This document shows, piece by piece, positions 24,695 through 32,594 of a DNA stretch of 64,000 nucleotides. Source of the DNA: Streptomyces halstedii (GTDB lineage Bacteria > Actinomycetota > Actinomycetes > Streptomycetales > Streptomycetaceae). Within the stretch, counting starts at the first letter, position 1; the number at the start of each line of letters is the position of its first letter. A program made the position numbers and the translations under genes. The DNA is taken from NCBI GenBank assembly GCA_000720535.1, contig JOAZ01000006.1, forward strand, positions 62,001 to 126,000, written 5' to 3'. The notes beneath the pieces were generated by a model. It did no database searches, was not told where the DNA came from, and saw only the letters and a program-made list of their open reading frames with translations.

Positions 24695-26331
24695 CCGTAC
24701 TCACCCCCGCGGGACCCGCCGTCCCGGTGGCCGGGGCCCCGGCCCTCGTCCCCGTGTTCGTACGGCTCAAGCTCTCGCTGCTGCGCAACGGGCTGCGCCG
24801 GTCGTCGGGGCGCAAGGCGGCGTACGTCAGCTCCCTCGTCGTCACCCTGCTGCTGGCGGCCGGGCAGGTGGCGGGCCTGGTGCTGCTGCGCGGGCACGCG
24901 CAGGCCGGGACCCTGGCGGTGCTGCTGGTGGGGGTGGTGGCGCTCGGCTGGGCGGTGCTGCCGCTGTTCTTCCCGAGCGGCGACGAGACCCTGGACCCCA
25001 GCCGGCTGGTGATGCTGCCGCTCAGGGCGCGTCCGCTGATCGGCGCCCTGCTGGTGTCCTCGCTCGTCGGGATGGGGCCGCTCTTCACCATGGCCCTGGC
25101 CGTCGGGTCGGTGATCGCCGTGGCGCACGGGGCGGTGGCGACGGTCGCCGGGGTCGTCGCGGCCCCGCTGTCGCTGCTGGTCTGTGTGGCGCTGTCACGG
25201 TGGGTGGCCACGGCCAACGTCCGGCTGCTGACCTCGCGCAAGGGCCGTGACCTGGCGGTCCTCAGCGGACTGGTGATCGCGGTGGGCATCCAGTTCGTCA
25301 ACTTCGGCGCCCAGCGCCTGGGTCAGGCGGGCGGGCTGTCCTCGCTGGAACCGGCCGCGGACGTGGTGCGCTGGCTGCCCGCGGCCTCGGCGATCGGCGC
25401 GGTGGGATCGGCCTCCGACGGGTCGTACGGCGCGGCCGCCGGCCAGCTGGCGGTCTCGGTCCTCGCCCTGGGAGCCCTGCTGTGGCTGTGGCACCGGAGC
25501 CTGGACAAGCTGATGTCGTCCCCGGACGGTTCGACGCTCGCGGCGGCGGAGCCCTCGCGCCGCCGGTCCGGGACGGAGCGCTCCGGGTTCTTCGGGCTGC
25601 TGCCCGAGGGCCGTACGGGCACGGTGATGGAGCGGAGCCTGCGGTACGTCGTCCGGGACCCGAAGACCAAGGCGGCCTGGGTGACGGCGCTGGCCATCGG
25701 GCTGATCGTGCCGGTGCTCAACGCGGTGCAGGGCGTCGGCTCGGTCTACTTCGCGTGCTTCGCGGCCGGGATGCTCGGCATGCAGATGTACAACCAGTTC
25801 GGGCAGGACACCTCCGCGTTCTGGATGGTGGCGACGACGCTCTCCTCGACCCGGGACGCCTATGTGGAGCTGCGGGCGCGTGCCCTGGCCCTGCTGCTGA
25901 TCACCTTGCCGTACACGGTCCTGGTGGCCGTGGTGACGGCGGCCGTGCTCGGTGACTGGCCGGCCCTGCCGGGGGTGGTGGGGCTGTCGTTCGCACTGCT
26001 GGGCGCGATGCTGGCGACGGGTGCGCTGGCGTCGGCGCTGTTCCCGTACTCGATCCCGCAGGACGGCGCGTTCAAGAACGTGGTGCCGGGGCAGGCCGGA
26101 CTCGCCTGGATCTCCATCCTCGGCGGGATGCTGACGTCCGCGCTGCTGAGCGCGCCCGTGATCGTCCTGACGGTCTGGCTGCATCTGGCCGGTCACCAGG
26201 GCTGGTTGTGGGCGCTGCTACCGGTGGGCGCGGTGTACGGGACGTTCATCGGGTGGCTGGGGATACGGCTGGCCGCACCGCGCACCGCGCGGCGGTTGCC
26301 GGAGATCCTGGCCGCGGTGAGCAAGGGCTGA
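24691..26331 (+). CDS. ABC transporter permease (ABC-2 type)
   Basis: This encodes 546 aa from ATG 24691, overlapping the ATPase stop (ATGA). About a dozen hydrophobic segments are spread over the protein, with a hydrophilic loop near residues 270-310 (KLMSSPDGSTLAAAEPSRRRSG). The segment YVVRDPKTKAAWVTALAIGL after this loop marks the start of the second half and is typical of large streptomycete ABC-2 permeases. The direction is probably export; the substrate is unknown. Confidence 0.88.
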   Translation: MTVLTPAGPAVPVAGAPALVPVFVRLKLSLLRNGLRRSSGRKAAYVSSLVVTLLLAAGQVAGLVLLRGHAQAGTLAVLLVGVVALGWAVLPLFFPSGDETLDPSRLVMLPLRARPLIGALLVSSLVGMGPLFTMALAVGSVIAVAHGAVATVAGVVAAPLSLLVCVALSRWVATANVRLLTSRKGRDLAVLSGLVIAVGIQFVNFGAQRLGQAGGLSSLEPAADVVRWLPAASAIGAVGSASDGSYGAAAGQLAVSVLALGALLWLWHRSLDKLMSSPDGSTLAAAEPSRRRSGTERSGFFGLLPEGRTGTVMERSLRYVVRDPKTKAAWVTALAIGLIVPVLNAVQGVGSVYFACFAAGMLGMQMYNQFGQDTSAFWMVATTLSSTRDAYVELRARALALLLITLPYTVLVAVVTAAVLGDWPALPGVVGLSFALLGAMLATGALASALFPYSIPQDGAFKNVVPGQAGLAWISILGGMLTSALLSAPVIVLTVWLHLAGHQGWLWALLPVGAVYGTFIGWLGIRLAAPRTARRLPEILAAVSKG

Positions 26332-26374
26332 GGGGGCTGACGGGACGTCCCGGGGCCGGCGGCCGGGGGGTCGC

Positions 26375-26454
26375 GTGCGGCGTGCCGGCGTGCGGCAGGA
26401 CGGCGTGCGGCAGGACGGCCAGGGGGTGGCCGGTCAGCGGTCGGCGGGGGCCGG
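26375..26454. repeat. Tandem repeats between convergent genes
   Basis: GCGTGCGGCAGGACG occurs twice in tandem near 26388-26417, preceded by a partial copy and followed by repeats of GGCCGGTCAG. This fills the space between the permease stop and the hydrolase stop. There is no coding signal. Confidence 0.55.
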
Positions 26455-27360
26455 TCAGGGGGTGGCCGGGGGGCCGGTCACCTCCCGGTCCTTGCGGCGC
26501 TCCTCCGCGAGCCGGTCGAGGAAGGGTTCCACCGCCGCGCGCCAGCCTTCCGGCCGGTCGTAGTGGACCAGGTGTCCGGCGTCGGCGACCTCCGCGTACT
26601 CCCCGCGCGGCAGGACCCGGACCATCTCCTGGGCCTCGGCCCTGCCCAGCTGGCCGTCGATCCCGCGCAGCACCAGGGTGGGGCAGCGCACCTGCGCCAG
26701 CTCCTCCCAGTGGGCGTCGTAGACCCAGGTGGCCCGGGACTCCAGCATCTGCCGCCGGGAGAAGACCGGACGCCAGCCGTCCGGGCTCTCGGCCATCACC
26801 TCGGCGAAGAACTCGCCTCGGGCCGGGTTCGGCCGCTCCACCCACGGGTCGTCCTCACCGAACCACTTCCGTACGTCGGCGAGGGTGGCGAAGGGCAGGG
26901 GCCAGGTCTCGAACCAGTCCTCCCACTCCCGCTGGGAGGCGGCGCCGGGCGCGGAGGCGCGCATGTCGCAGATGACGAGGCCCGCCACGAGGTCGGGGCG
27001 TTTCGCGGCCAACTGCCAGGCGGTGAGGGCGCCCATCGCGTGTCCGACGAGGGTGACGGGCGCGAGGCCGAGCTGTTCGATCGCGGCCTCGACGTCACAG
27101 ACGTAGGCGTCACGGGTGAAGGGACCCCCGGACGGCTTCTCGCTGCGGCCGTGCCCCCGCTGGTCGAGGCCCACGGGCCGGTGGCGTTCGGAGAGCCAGC
27201 GGGCGGTGGAGGTCCAGTGGGCGGCCCGTCCCATCAGACCGTGGAGCAGCAGGACACCGGGGGCCCGCTCGCCCTCCGCCCCTTGCTTGGGCGGATCCGC
27301 GAATTCCCAGGCCGACAGGCGTAGCCCGTCGGAACCGGTCACATCAACGCGCCGCACCAT
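26455..27360 (-). CDS. Alpha/beta hydrolase-fold protein with Ala at the nucleophile position
   Basis: This encodes 301 aa from ATG 27360, with AAGGGGG upstream; GTG 27393 is an alternative. The fold is clear: VLLLHGLMGRAAHWTSTARWL with the oxyanion HG, GLDQRGHGRSEKP, the elbow TLVGHAMGALTAW, a candidate acid in LVLRGIDGQLG and the histidine in VADAGHLVHYDRPE. The elbow should read G-x-S-x-G, but the codon is GCG, giving Ala (27040-27042). The ordinary serine mechanism is therefore absent. The protein may be a non-catalytic ligand binder, or use another chemistry as cofactor-free dioxygenases of this fold do. Confidence 0.88.
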   Translation of the reverse strand: MVRRVDVTGSDGLRLSAWEFADPPKQGAEGERAPGVLLLHGLMGRAAHWTSTARWLSERHRPVGLDQRGHGRSEKPSGGPFTRDAYVCDVEAAIEQLGLAPVTLVGHAMGALTAWQLAAKRPDLVAGLVICDMRASAPGAASQREWEDWFETWPLPFATLADVRKWFGEDDPWVERPNPARGEFFAEVMAESPDGWRPVFSRRQMLESRATWVYDAHWEELAQVRCPTLVLRGIDGQLGRAEAQEMVRVLPRGEYAEVADAGHLVHYDRPEGWRAAVEPFLDRLAEERRKDREVTGPPATP

Positions 27361-27730
27361 AGGTTCTGGCACCCCCTTCTGGTTCTCGCTCACCGCATGG
27401 TCGCCGCCGCCAGGCTATCGAACCTTTATTCGAAAGACGGGTTCCGGCTCGCAACACCCCACCATCGAGTGACACCGCTCCAGGATTGGCGGCCGGTGCC
27501 GGGGGGAGATCTTCTCCGGGCAGCGGATCACTCGGGGACAGGGATCCGCGGTCACTGACCTTGAGAGCTCGGGGCTCCAGGTCAGCGCAGGGGAGGACGG
27601 GCCCCGGCACCCTCGGGCGCCGGGGCCCTCCGTCGTTCCGGAAGGGGGGACGTGTGCCGGCTCGGGAGGCGTGGCGCGGGCCGGTCCCGCGGGTGTGGCG
27701 TGCGCCGCTCCGTAAAGCGGGACGCGCGCC

Positions 27731-27802
27731 GTCCGGGGAGACATGGCGCGCGCGGTCCGGGGAGAGGTGGCGCGCGCGGTCCGGGGAGACATGGCGCGCG
27801 CG
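27731..27802. repeat. Three 24-bp tandem repeats
   Basis: The unit GTCCGGGGAGACATGGCGCG plus CGCG occurs at 27731-27754, 27755-27778 and 27779-27802. The middle copy differs at two bases (AGG for ACA). Weaker related sequence precedes it from about 27670. Because 24 is a multiple of three, it would read as an eight-residue repeat in any frame. Confidence 0.8.
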
Positions 27803-28027
27803 GGGCATGCCTCGGGTCGCGCCCGGGAGCGCGGCGGGCACCGCGCGGTGCGCATGCCAGTACTTCGGGCGCATTTCCCGCTCCCTCCCCGACCGCCCGG
27901 CGGGCCGTGCCGGCACCCTCAGGTCATATGCCTGGCCACAGCCTGGCACGCGTTTCGCCCGCGCGCTGCGATTCCGGGCGGAAAACAGAAAGCGGGCTGT
28001 ACCAGCGCACTTCTGCACGTGCATCCG

Positions 28028-28080
28028 CACCTGCACGCGCCCGGCCTCCGGGAGGGTCCCGGAGGCCGGGCGCGCAGGTG
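28028..28080. terminator. Very long GC stem-loop downstream of dmdR1
   Basis: The arms around 28036-28053 and 28057-28074 (CGCGCCCGGCCTCCGGGA and its complement) are exact over 18 nt with a 3-nt loop. An outer CACCTG/CAGGTG pair extends the stem with a small bulge. It lies 140 bp after the dmdR1 stop codon on the minus strand and is the probable transcript end. Confidence 0.75.
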
Positions 28081-28220
28081 GCGAGGGGTACGGGCGCCCG
28101 GCCCATGGGGCGCGGACGCGGGCCGCGCATGCGGACCGGGGTGAGGGACCACCTCGGCCGCACGCGGGCCGGTCGTCGTTCGCGGCCGCGGGCGCCGGTC
28201 GGCGCGGGGCGGCCGCGCGC

Positions 28221-28913
28221 TCAGCGCCTGGCGACGAAGACGTGGGAGGCCACACCGGCCTCCAGCTCCGCCACCTCACCGCTGGAACCGACCAGCACAC
28301 CGCCGGCCGACTCCGTCACGCTGACCACCGCGCCGGGCTGCACGCCCGCCCGCCGCAGCGTGTACATCAACTGGGCGTCGGTCTGGATCGGCTCACCGAT
28401 CCGCCGCACCACCACGGTCTTGCCCTCCGCGCCCGGGTCGAGATCGGCCAGGCTGACCATGCTCGCGTCCAGGAACGGATCGGCCTCGGTCTGCTCGCCC
28501 AACTCCTCCAGACCCGGGATCGGGTTGCCGTACGGAGACTCCGTCGGGTGGCGCAGCAGCTCCAGCACCCGGCGCTCCACGGCCTCGCTCATCACGTGCT
28601 CCCAGCGGCACGCCTCGGCGTGGACCTGCTCCCACTCCAGGCCGATCACGTCGACGAGCAGACACTCGGCGAGCCGGTGCTTGCGCATCACCCGTGTCGC
28701 CAGGCGGCGCCCTTCCTCGGTCAGCTCCAGATGCCGGTCCCCGGCGATCCGGACCAGCCCGTCCCGCTCCATGCGCGCCACCGTCTGGCTGACCGTCGGA
28801 CCGCTCTGGTCCAGCCGTTCGGCGATCCGGGCGCGCATCGGGACCACGCCTTCCTCTTCGAGCTCGAGGATGGTGCGGAGATACATCTCCGTTGTGTCGA
28901 TCAGTCCGGACAT
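28221..28913 (-). CDS. dmdR1: Iron-dependent transcriptional repressor, DtxR/IdeR family
   Basis: This encodes 230 aa from ATG 28913, with GAGGGG upstream. Domain 1 (residues 1-75) is the winged helix, MSGLIDTTEMYLRTILELEE then IAERLDQSGPTVSQTVARME. Domain 2 has the metal and dimer residues MRKHRLAECLLVDVIGLEW, EACRWEHVMSEAVERRV and HPTESPYGNPIPG. Domain 3 is an SH3-like fold (about 155-230). It matches DmdR1 of S. coelicolor (SCO4394 as I recall), which with ferrous iron represses siderophore genes through 19-bp iron boxes. No iron box is visible near the gene itself. Published work describes an antisense gene, adm, over dmdR1; the antisense strand here is open too, but see findings. Confidence 0.95.
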   Translation of the reverse strand: MSGLIDTTEMYLRTILELEEEGVVPMRARIAERLDQSGPTVSQTVARMERDGLVRIAGDRHLELTEEGRRLATRVMRKHRLAECLLVDVIGLEWEQVHAEACRWEHVMSEAVERRVLELLRHPTESPYGNPIPGLEELGEQTEADPFLDASMVSLADLDPGAEGKTVVVRRIGEPIQTDAQLMYTLRRAGVQPGAVVSVTESAGGVLVGSSGEVAELEAGVASHVFVARR

Positions 28914-29113
28914 AAGTGCCCCTCGATGCTGTGACATGAAAATCGTCGTGCGATGGCCCTTCACCAATTCTGACCCATACCGCTGACAACCGTGCCGCCC
29001 CCGTCGGATACCGGACAGGCGCGGGGCTCCGCCCGGTATTGACAGGCCACCGGTCCGGCCCGCAACGTGATCGGCGGCACGACACCTCCGGCCCCCGTGG
29101 AAAGGGTTCCTCG

Positions 29114-29869
29114 ATGAGCGACACCAAGCTCGCCGGTCAGTTCTTCGACGCAGCGATCGGCCTGCTGGAGCGTGTGCGCGACGAGGAGGCCGGGGCGATC
29201 GCCGCGGCGGGGGCGGCGATCGCGGACACGGTCGCCGCGGGCGGGCGGCTCTTCGCCTTCGGGGCCGGTCACTCCTCGCTCGCGGCACAGGACGTCGTCT
29301 ACCGCGCGGGCGGACTCGCCCTGATGAACCTGCTCGCCGTGCCGGGCACCGTCGGCGTCGACGTCATGCCGGCCACGCTGGGCTCGGCGCTGGAGCGGGT
29401 GGACGGGCTGGCCGGGGCGGTGCTCGACTCCAGCCCCGCCAGGTCGGGCGACCTCCTGGTGATCATCTCCCTGTCGGGGCGCAACGCGCTGCCCGTGGAG
29501 ATGGCGCAGAACGCGCGGGCGCTCGGGCTGACCGTCGTCGGGGTCACCTCGGTCGCGTACACGACGGGCACCCGGTCCCGGCACGCCTCGGGGGGCTTCC
29601 TGCGGGACCACTGCGACATCGTGCTCGACAGCAAGATCTCCATCGGCGACGCGGAGCTGACGGCCGCCGGGGTGGAGGCGCCCTTCGCGCCCGCCTCCAC
29701 GGTCGTCACCAGCGCGCTGATGCAGGCGATGATGGCCACCGCCGCGGAGGAGCTGGTCGCCCGGGGCGTCGAGCCGCCGCTGCTGCGCTCGGGGAACGTG
29801 GACGGCGGGCACGAGTGGAACGGGCGTGTGATGCGGGAGTACGGGGACCGGATCTTCTACCGGCACTGA
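29114..29869 (+). CDS. SIS-domain protein, UPF0309 family
   Basis: This encodes 251 aa from ATG 29114. The sugar isomerase (SIS) signatures are FAFGAGHSSLAAQDVVYRAGG (about residues 42-62) and LLVIISLSGRNALPVEMAQNARALG (about 115-139), where serines bind a phosphosugar phosphate. It is the UPF0309 family as I know it (SCO4393 is the S. coelicolor member). It probably acts on an amino-sugar phosphate, but no substrate is proven. It diverges from dmdR1 across a 200-bp region that contains both promoters. Confidence 0.88.
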   Translation: MSDTKLAGQFFDAAIGLLERVRDEEAGAIAAAGAAIADTVAAGGRLFAFGAGHSSLAAQDVVYRAGGLALMNLLAVPGTVGVDVMPATLGSALERVDGLAGAVLDSSPARSGDLLVIISLSGRNALPVEMAQNARALGLTVVGVTSVAYTTGTRSRHASGGFLRDHCDIVLDSKISIGDAELTAAGVEAPFAPASTVVTSALMQAMMATAAEELVARGVEPPLLRSGNVDGGHEWNGRVMREYGDRIFYRH

Positions 29870-29998
29870 GCCGCGCCCCGGTTTGGGCGGGGCCTCGTTC
29901 CCGGTCCTGGCGCGGCCTCCTTCCCGGTCCTGTCCCCGGGCGCCGGGGCGGGCTGGGGTGCCGTTCGCGTGGGTGCGGCCTGGGCCGCGCGCGGGGTT

Positions 29999-30019
29999 CC
30001 GTCCTCAAACGCCGGACGG
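29999..30019. terminator. Hairpin of the Streptomyces TCAAACGCCGGACG type
   Basis: CCGTCC (29999-30004) pairs with GGACGG (30014-30019) over the loop TCAAACGCC. This exact motif is a dispersed element found at many gene ends in streptomycetes. Here it follows the SIS gene by 130 bp and overlaps the 29-bp repeat array. Confidence 0.65.
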
Positions 30020-30094
30020 GCTGGAAGTGCCCCGCACACGCCGGACCGGCTGGAAGTGCCCCGCACATGCCGCACCGGCTGAACGTGCCCCTAC
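30009..30094. repeat. 29-bp tandem repeat, three copies
   Basis: The unit starting ACGCCGGACGGGCTGGAAGT and ending GCCCCGCAC occurs at 30009-30037 and 30038-30066 with one difference, then degenerates at 30067-30094. It is an expansion of the CGCCGGACGGGCTG part of the dispersed terminator element. Confidence 0.75.
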
Positions 30095-30118
30095 GTGCCG
30101 GGGCCGGGGCACAGGGCG

Positions 30119-31492
30119 TCACCGGGGTGGTGGGGTGGTCAGTCGGGCCAGGTCCAGGGCCGAGGCGACCCGGACCGCCACGCTCTCCGCGTACATCGCG
30201 TCCGGCCGCTCGAAGGCGCTGCGGTTCGCGGCGCGCAGGAACGTCACCACGCCGAGTGTCCGCCCCCGGCTCCGCAGCACCGCGCACAGCGCGTGCACCG
30301 CGTCCGGGGGCCACTGGCGCTCCACCGCCCACGCCTGGTCCGCCCCGGTCCGCGCGCTGGTGCGGACCGTCCCCGTACGCTCCACCGCCTGGAGCGCCGG
30401 GTGCCCCGCCTCGTACCGCACCGGGATCGAGCCGCCCGACACCGGCAGGCAGGGGCCCGGCGCGTCGGACGGCGTAGCCACGGCGCGTACCAGCCGCTCG
30501 CCGGAGACCAGGTCCACCAGCACGTGGTCGGCGAATCCGGCCAGGGCGTAGTCCAGGGTCGAGGTCGCCGCCTCCATCGGGTCCTCGCACTCGGCCGCCT
30601 GCCGGGCGGCCCGGTGCAACTGGTTGGAGCGGAAGCGCAGCCGGTCCGCCTCCTGCTCAGCGAGCTTGGCTTCCGTCACGTCCCGGAACAGCCAGCCCAC
30701 CCCCAGAGGAACCGGTTCTTCCGCCAGCGGCGAGACCAGCCGCACGAAGCCGCTGCGCCAGCACCGACGCCGTTCGCCCTCGGAGGTCCGCAGCGTCACC
30801 CAGAGCTCGGCCGGGGCGGGCGGTGAGCCCTCGGCCAGCACGTGCTGGAGCGCGCCCTGGAGCTCCTCCGCGCCCTGGGCCAGCAGCTCGCCCAGCGGCC
30901 GTCCCAGCGGCGCCGTACGCCCGACGCCCCACGCACGGGCCGCGTAGGAGTTGACGACGGCGGGCCGCAGATCGGCGTCGACCAGGACCACGCCCCAGGA
31001 CGCGTCGTCGAGCAGGGCCTCGCTCAGCGCGATGGAACGCTCCAGGTCGATCTGCGCGTGCACCTCGCTGAACGCGCAGTAGACCCCGGCGGGCGTGCCG
31101 TCCGCGCCGCGCACACCGGACGACTGGGTCCGTACGAGAACCCGGCCGCCGTCCTTGCGCAGCAGCGCGAACTCGTGGACCCGCCGGCCCGGGGCGTCCA
31201 TGGCGCCCATCAGCCGCCGCCGTACGTCCTCCGCGTCCGCGCTGCGCACCGCCCACCCGGCGAAGCCCCGGCGTCCGACGGCCTCCTCGGCGCTCCAGCC
31301 GAGGACGCGTTCGGCCTCACGGTTCCAGTGGGTGACGATTCCGTGCGCGTCGAAGGCGCAGAGCGCGGCGTCCATCCCGTCGAGAAGCGCCGCGAGCAGT
31401 ACCGCGCCCTCGGGCCCCGCGCCTTCACGCGGACCGGGACCTTCCTCCGGCCCGATCGCGTCGGCGATCCCACTGCTCCTGGAAGCACTCAC
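30119..31492 (-). CDS. PAS-PAS-GAF sensory protein without an output domain
   Basis: This encodes 457 aa from GTG 31492 with GGAGG upstream. PAS 1 covers about residues 33-140 (LDGMDAALCAFDAHGIVTHWNREAERVLGWSAEEAVGR). PAS 2 covers about 155-290 (LLDDASWGVVLVDADLRPAVVNSYAARAWGVG, and its end GWLFRDVTEAKLAEQEADRL). A GAF-like domain follows to residue 445 (SLDYALAGFADHVLVDLV, then LGVVTFLRA). In related streptomycete proteins a SpoIIE phosphatase or kinase normally follows, but this one ends at residue 457. It may regulate by protein contact. It is transcribed away from the small transcript at 31.6 kb. Confidence 0.85.
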   Translation of the reverse strand: MSASRSSGIADAIGPEEGPGPREGAGPEGAVLLAALLDGMDAALCAFDAHGIVTHWNREAERVLGWSAEEAVGRRGFAGWAVRSADAEDVRRRLMGAMDAPGRRVHEFALLRKDGGRVLVRTQSSGVRGADGTPAGVYCAFSEVHAQIDLERSIALSEALLDDASWGVVLVDADLRPAVVNSYAARAWGVGRTAPLGRPLGELLAQGAEELQGALQHVLAEGSPPAPAELWVTLRTSEGERRRCWRSGFVRLVSPLAEEPVPLGVGWLFRDVTEAKLAEQEADRLRFRSNQLHRAARQAAECEDPMEAATSTLDYALAGFADHVLVDLVSGERLVRAVATPSDAPGPCLPVSGGSIPVRYEAGHPALQAVERTGTVRTSARTGADQAWAVERQWPPDAVHALCAVLRSRGRTLGVVTFLRAANRSAFERPDAMYAESVAVRVASALDLARLTTPPPR

Positions 31493-31612
31493 TCCGCACC
31501 TCCCGCAAAGCGGATCCAGCCTTTATGCACGTCAGACCATTGAACTCGAAGGTGAGCCACCCCACAGCCACTTCCCGGAAATCCGGTGTCCACCCGTTCC
31601 CCGGTAATTCCC

Positions 31613-31642
31613 TTGTGTCCCTCGGGAGGCGGTGCCTAGGCT
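31613..31642 (+). promoter_or_regulatory. Candidate vegetative promoter
   Basis: TTGTGT (31613-31618) and TAGGCT (31637-31642) are 18 bp apart and match the HrdB-type consensus reasonably. The start of transcription would be near 31649, just before the ribosome site at 31656. Confidence 0.45.
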
Positions 31643-31675
31643 GTGGTCACACGTTGAAAGGAGGTGATCCGAAAA

Positions 31676-31714
31676 GTGCGGTCTTATCGGATTCGTGAGG
31701 TGGCTGCGGGCTGA
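31676..31714 (+). CDS. Candidate 12-codon leader peptide behind an extreme Shine-Dalgarno
   Basis: GTG 31676 begins the peptide VRSYRIREVAAG and stops at TGA 31712-31714, which lies at the top of the hairpin 31707-31721. The preceding GAAAGGAGGTGATCC is an exact complement of the last bases of 16S rRNA, far longer than any other ribosome site here. The spacing from the end of the match is 5 nt. A second ORF, GTG 31695 to TAG 31796 (33 aa), overlaps in another frame and could be translated instead. Confidence 0.4.
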   Translation: MRSYRIREVAAG

Positions 31715-31776
31715 CAGCCCGTCGTCGCACACAGTGCACCTCGGCAGGCTGTCTGCCGAAACCCACGCAGTCACCG

Positions 31777-31839
31777 ACCCGCAGGCCCGCCGGTAGATCC
31801 GGCCGGCCCCTCCTCACGGAGGGACCAGGGCCTGCGGGT
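31777..31839. terminator. Branched terminator-like structure
   Basis: ACCCGCAGGCCC at 31777-31788 pairs perfectly with 31828-31839. Inside are GCCGG/CCGGC (31789-31803) and CCCTCC/GGAGGG (31808-31823), making a three-way junction followed by TTT on the plus strand. Confidence 0.6.
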
Positions 31840-31851
31840 TTCCGCGTGCCA

Positions 31852-31867
31852 GGGGCCGGTGGGCCCC
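31852..31867 (-). terminator. Hairpin terminator of pdxH
   Basis: GGGGCC (31852-31857) pairs with GGCCCC (31862-31867) over a 4-nt loop, 8 bp after the pdxH stop codon on the minus strand. Confidence 0.5.
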
Positions 31868-31874
31868 GCACGCG

Positions 31875-32594
31875 TCAGGGGCAGAGGCGCTCGACCCGCC
31901 AGCCGGTGCCCTCCCGGACGTACCGCAGCCGGTCGTGCAGCCGGTTCTCGCGGCCCTGCCAGAATTCGACGGTCTCCGGGACGACCCGGAAGCCGCCCCA
32001 CTGCGGGGGAGCCGGAACCTTCTCGCCCTCCGGATAGCGGGCGTCCAGCTCCTCGTAGCGGCCGACCAGCTCCTCGCGTGAGCCGACGACCGACGACTGC
32101 TCGCTCGCCCAGGCCCCCAGCTGGGAGCCGTGCGGCCGGGTGCGGAAGTACGCGACGGTCTCGTCCCGGCCGACGCGCGCGGCGGAGCCGGTGACGATCA
32201 CCTGGCGGGCCAGCGGGTGCCAGGGGAAGAGCAGCGAGGCGTACGGATTCGCGGTCAGTTCGCGGCCCTTGCGGGAGCCGTAGTTCGTGAAGAAGACGAA
32301 ACCGCGGTCGTCGTAGTGCTTGAGCAGCACCGTGCGGGAGGACGGCCGGCCCTCGGGGGTGGCCGTGGAGACCACCATCGCGTTCGGCTCGTGGAGCATC
32401 CCGCCGGCCGCGACCTGACGGAACCAGCGGGCGAACTGGTCCATGGGGCCGGCGGCCAGGTCCTTCTCGGTGAAGTCCTGGGATCGGTACTGCTCGCGCA
32501 TCGCGGCGGGATCGGTGGTGCAATCGGAAGCAGAGGCGCGCGAGGAGGCGGAAGCGGAAGACGGAGTGGCGTCAGCTGTGGGCACGGAGGCCAT
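31875..32594 (-). CDS. pdxH: Pyridoxamine 5'-phosphate oxidase
   Basis: This encodes 239 aa. The first 30 residues are a Ser/Ala/Thr-rich extension, so the true start may be the ATG near residue 32 ([20 protein letters not shown]), where homology to PdxH begins. FMN and substrate motifs are intact: [53 protein letters not shown] and the C-terminal [22 protein letters not shown]. It oxidises pyridoxamine or pyridoxine phosphate to pyridoxal phosphate using oxygen. It is divergent from the citrate synthase gene with about 200 bp between. Confidence 0.95.
   Translation of the reverse strand: MASVPTADATPSSASASSRASASDCTTDPAAMREQYRSQDFTEKDLAAGPMDQFARWFRQVAAGGMLHEPNAMVVSTATPEGRPSSRTVLLKHYDDRGFVFFTNYGSRKGRELTANPYASLLFPWHPLARQVIVTGSAARVGRDETVAYFRTRPHGSQLGAWASEQSSVVGSREELVGRYEELDARYPEGEKVPAPPQWGGFRVVPETVEFWQGRENRLHDRLRYVREGTGWRVERLCP

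Larger units (their letters stand above)
27361..28220. other. 860-bp gap with repeats and hairpin, no convincing gene
   Basis: Long frames are open on both strands but overlap each other and have composition typical of GC-rich shadows (Arg/Pro/Ser). The region holds the 24-bp repeats at 27731-27802 and a long hairpin at 28028-28080. I found no ribosome site linked to a frame with normal codon use. An unannotated RNA cannot be excluded. Confidence 0.5.
31649..31842 (+). ncRNA. Candidate structured small transcript with leader ORF
   Basis: Between the PAS gene and pdxH, on the plus strand, a probable promoter is followed by the 15-nt GAAAGGAGGTGATCC (31656-31670), then a 12-codon ORF, two hairpins (31707-31721 CGGGCT/AGCCCG; 31741-31759 TCGGCAG/CTGCCGA) and a three-way junction. 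The junction has an outer stem 31777-31788/31828-31839 of 12 perfect pairs and inner hairpins 31789-31803 and 31808-31823, followed by TTT. No plus-strand gene follows before citrate synthase at 32797, and pdxH is on the other strand. It therefore looks like a self-contained small RNA or micro-gene. Its function is unknown. Confidence 0.5.

Noticed and set aside
27486-28934. 482-codon plus-strand frame over dmdR1
   Set aside because: Low-complexity Arg/Pro composition and no ribosome site. Not listed as a gene, though the adm precedent is discussed in findings.
28800-29113. Iron box upstream of dmdR1
   Set aside because: No 19-bp TTAGGTTAGGCTCACCTAA-like palindrome is visible between dmdR1 and the SIS gene.
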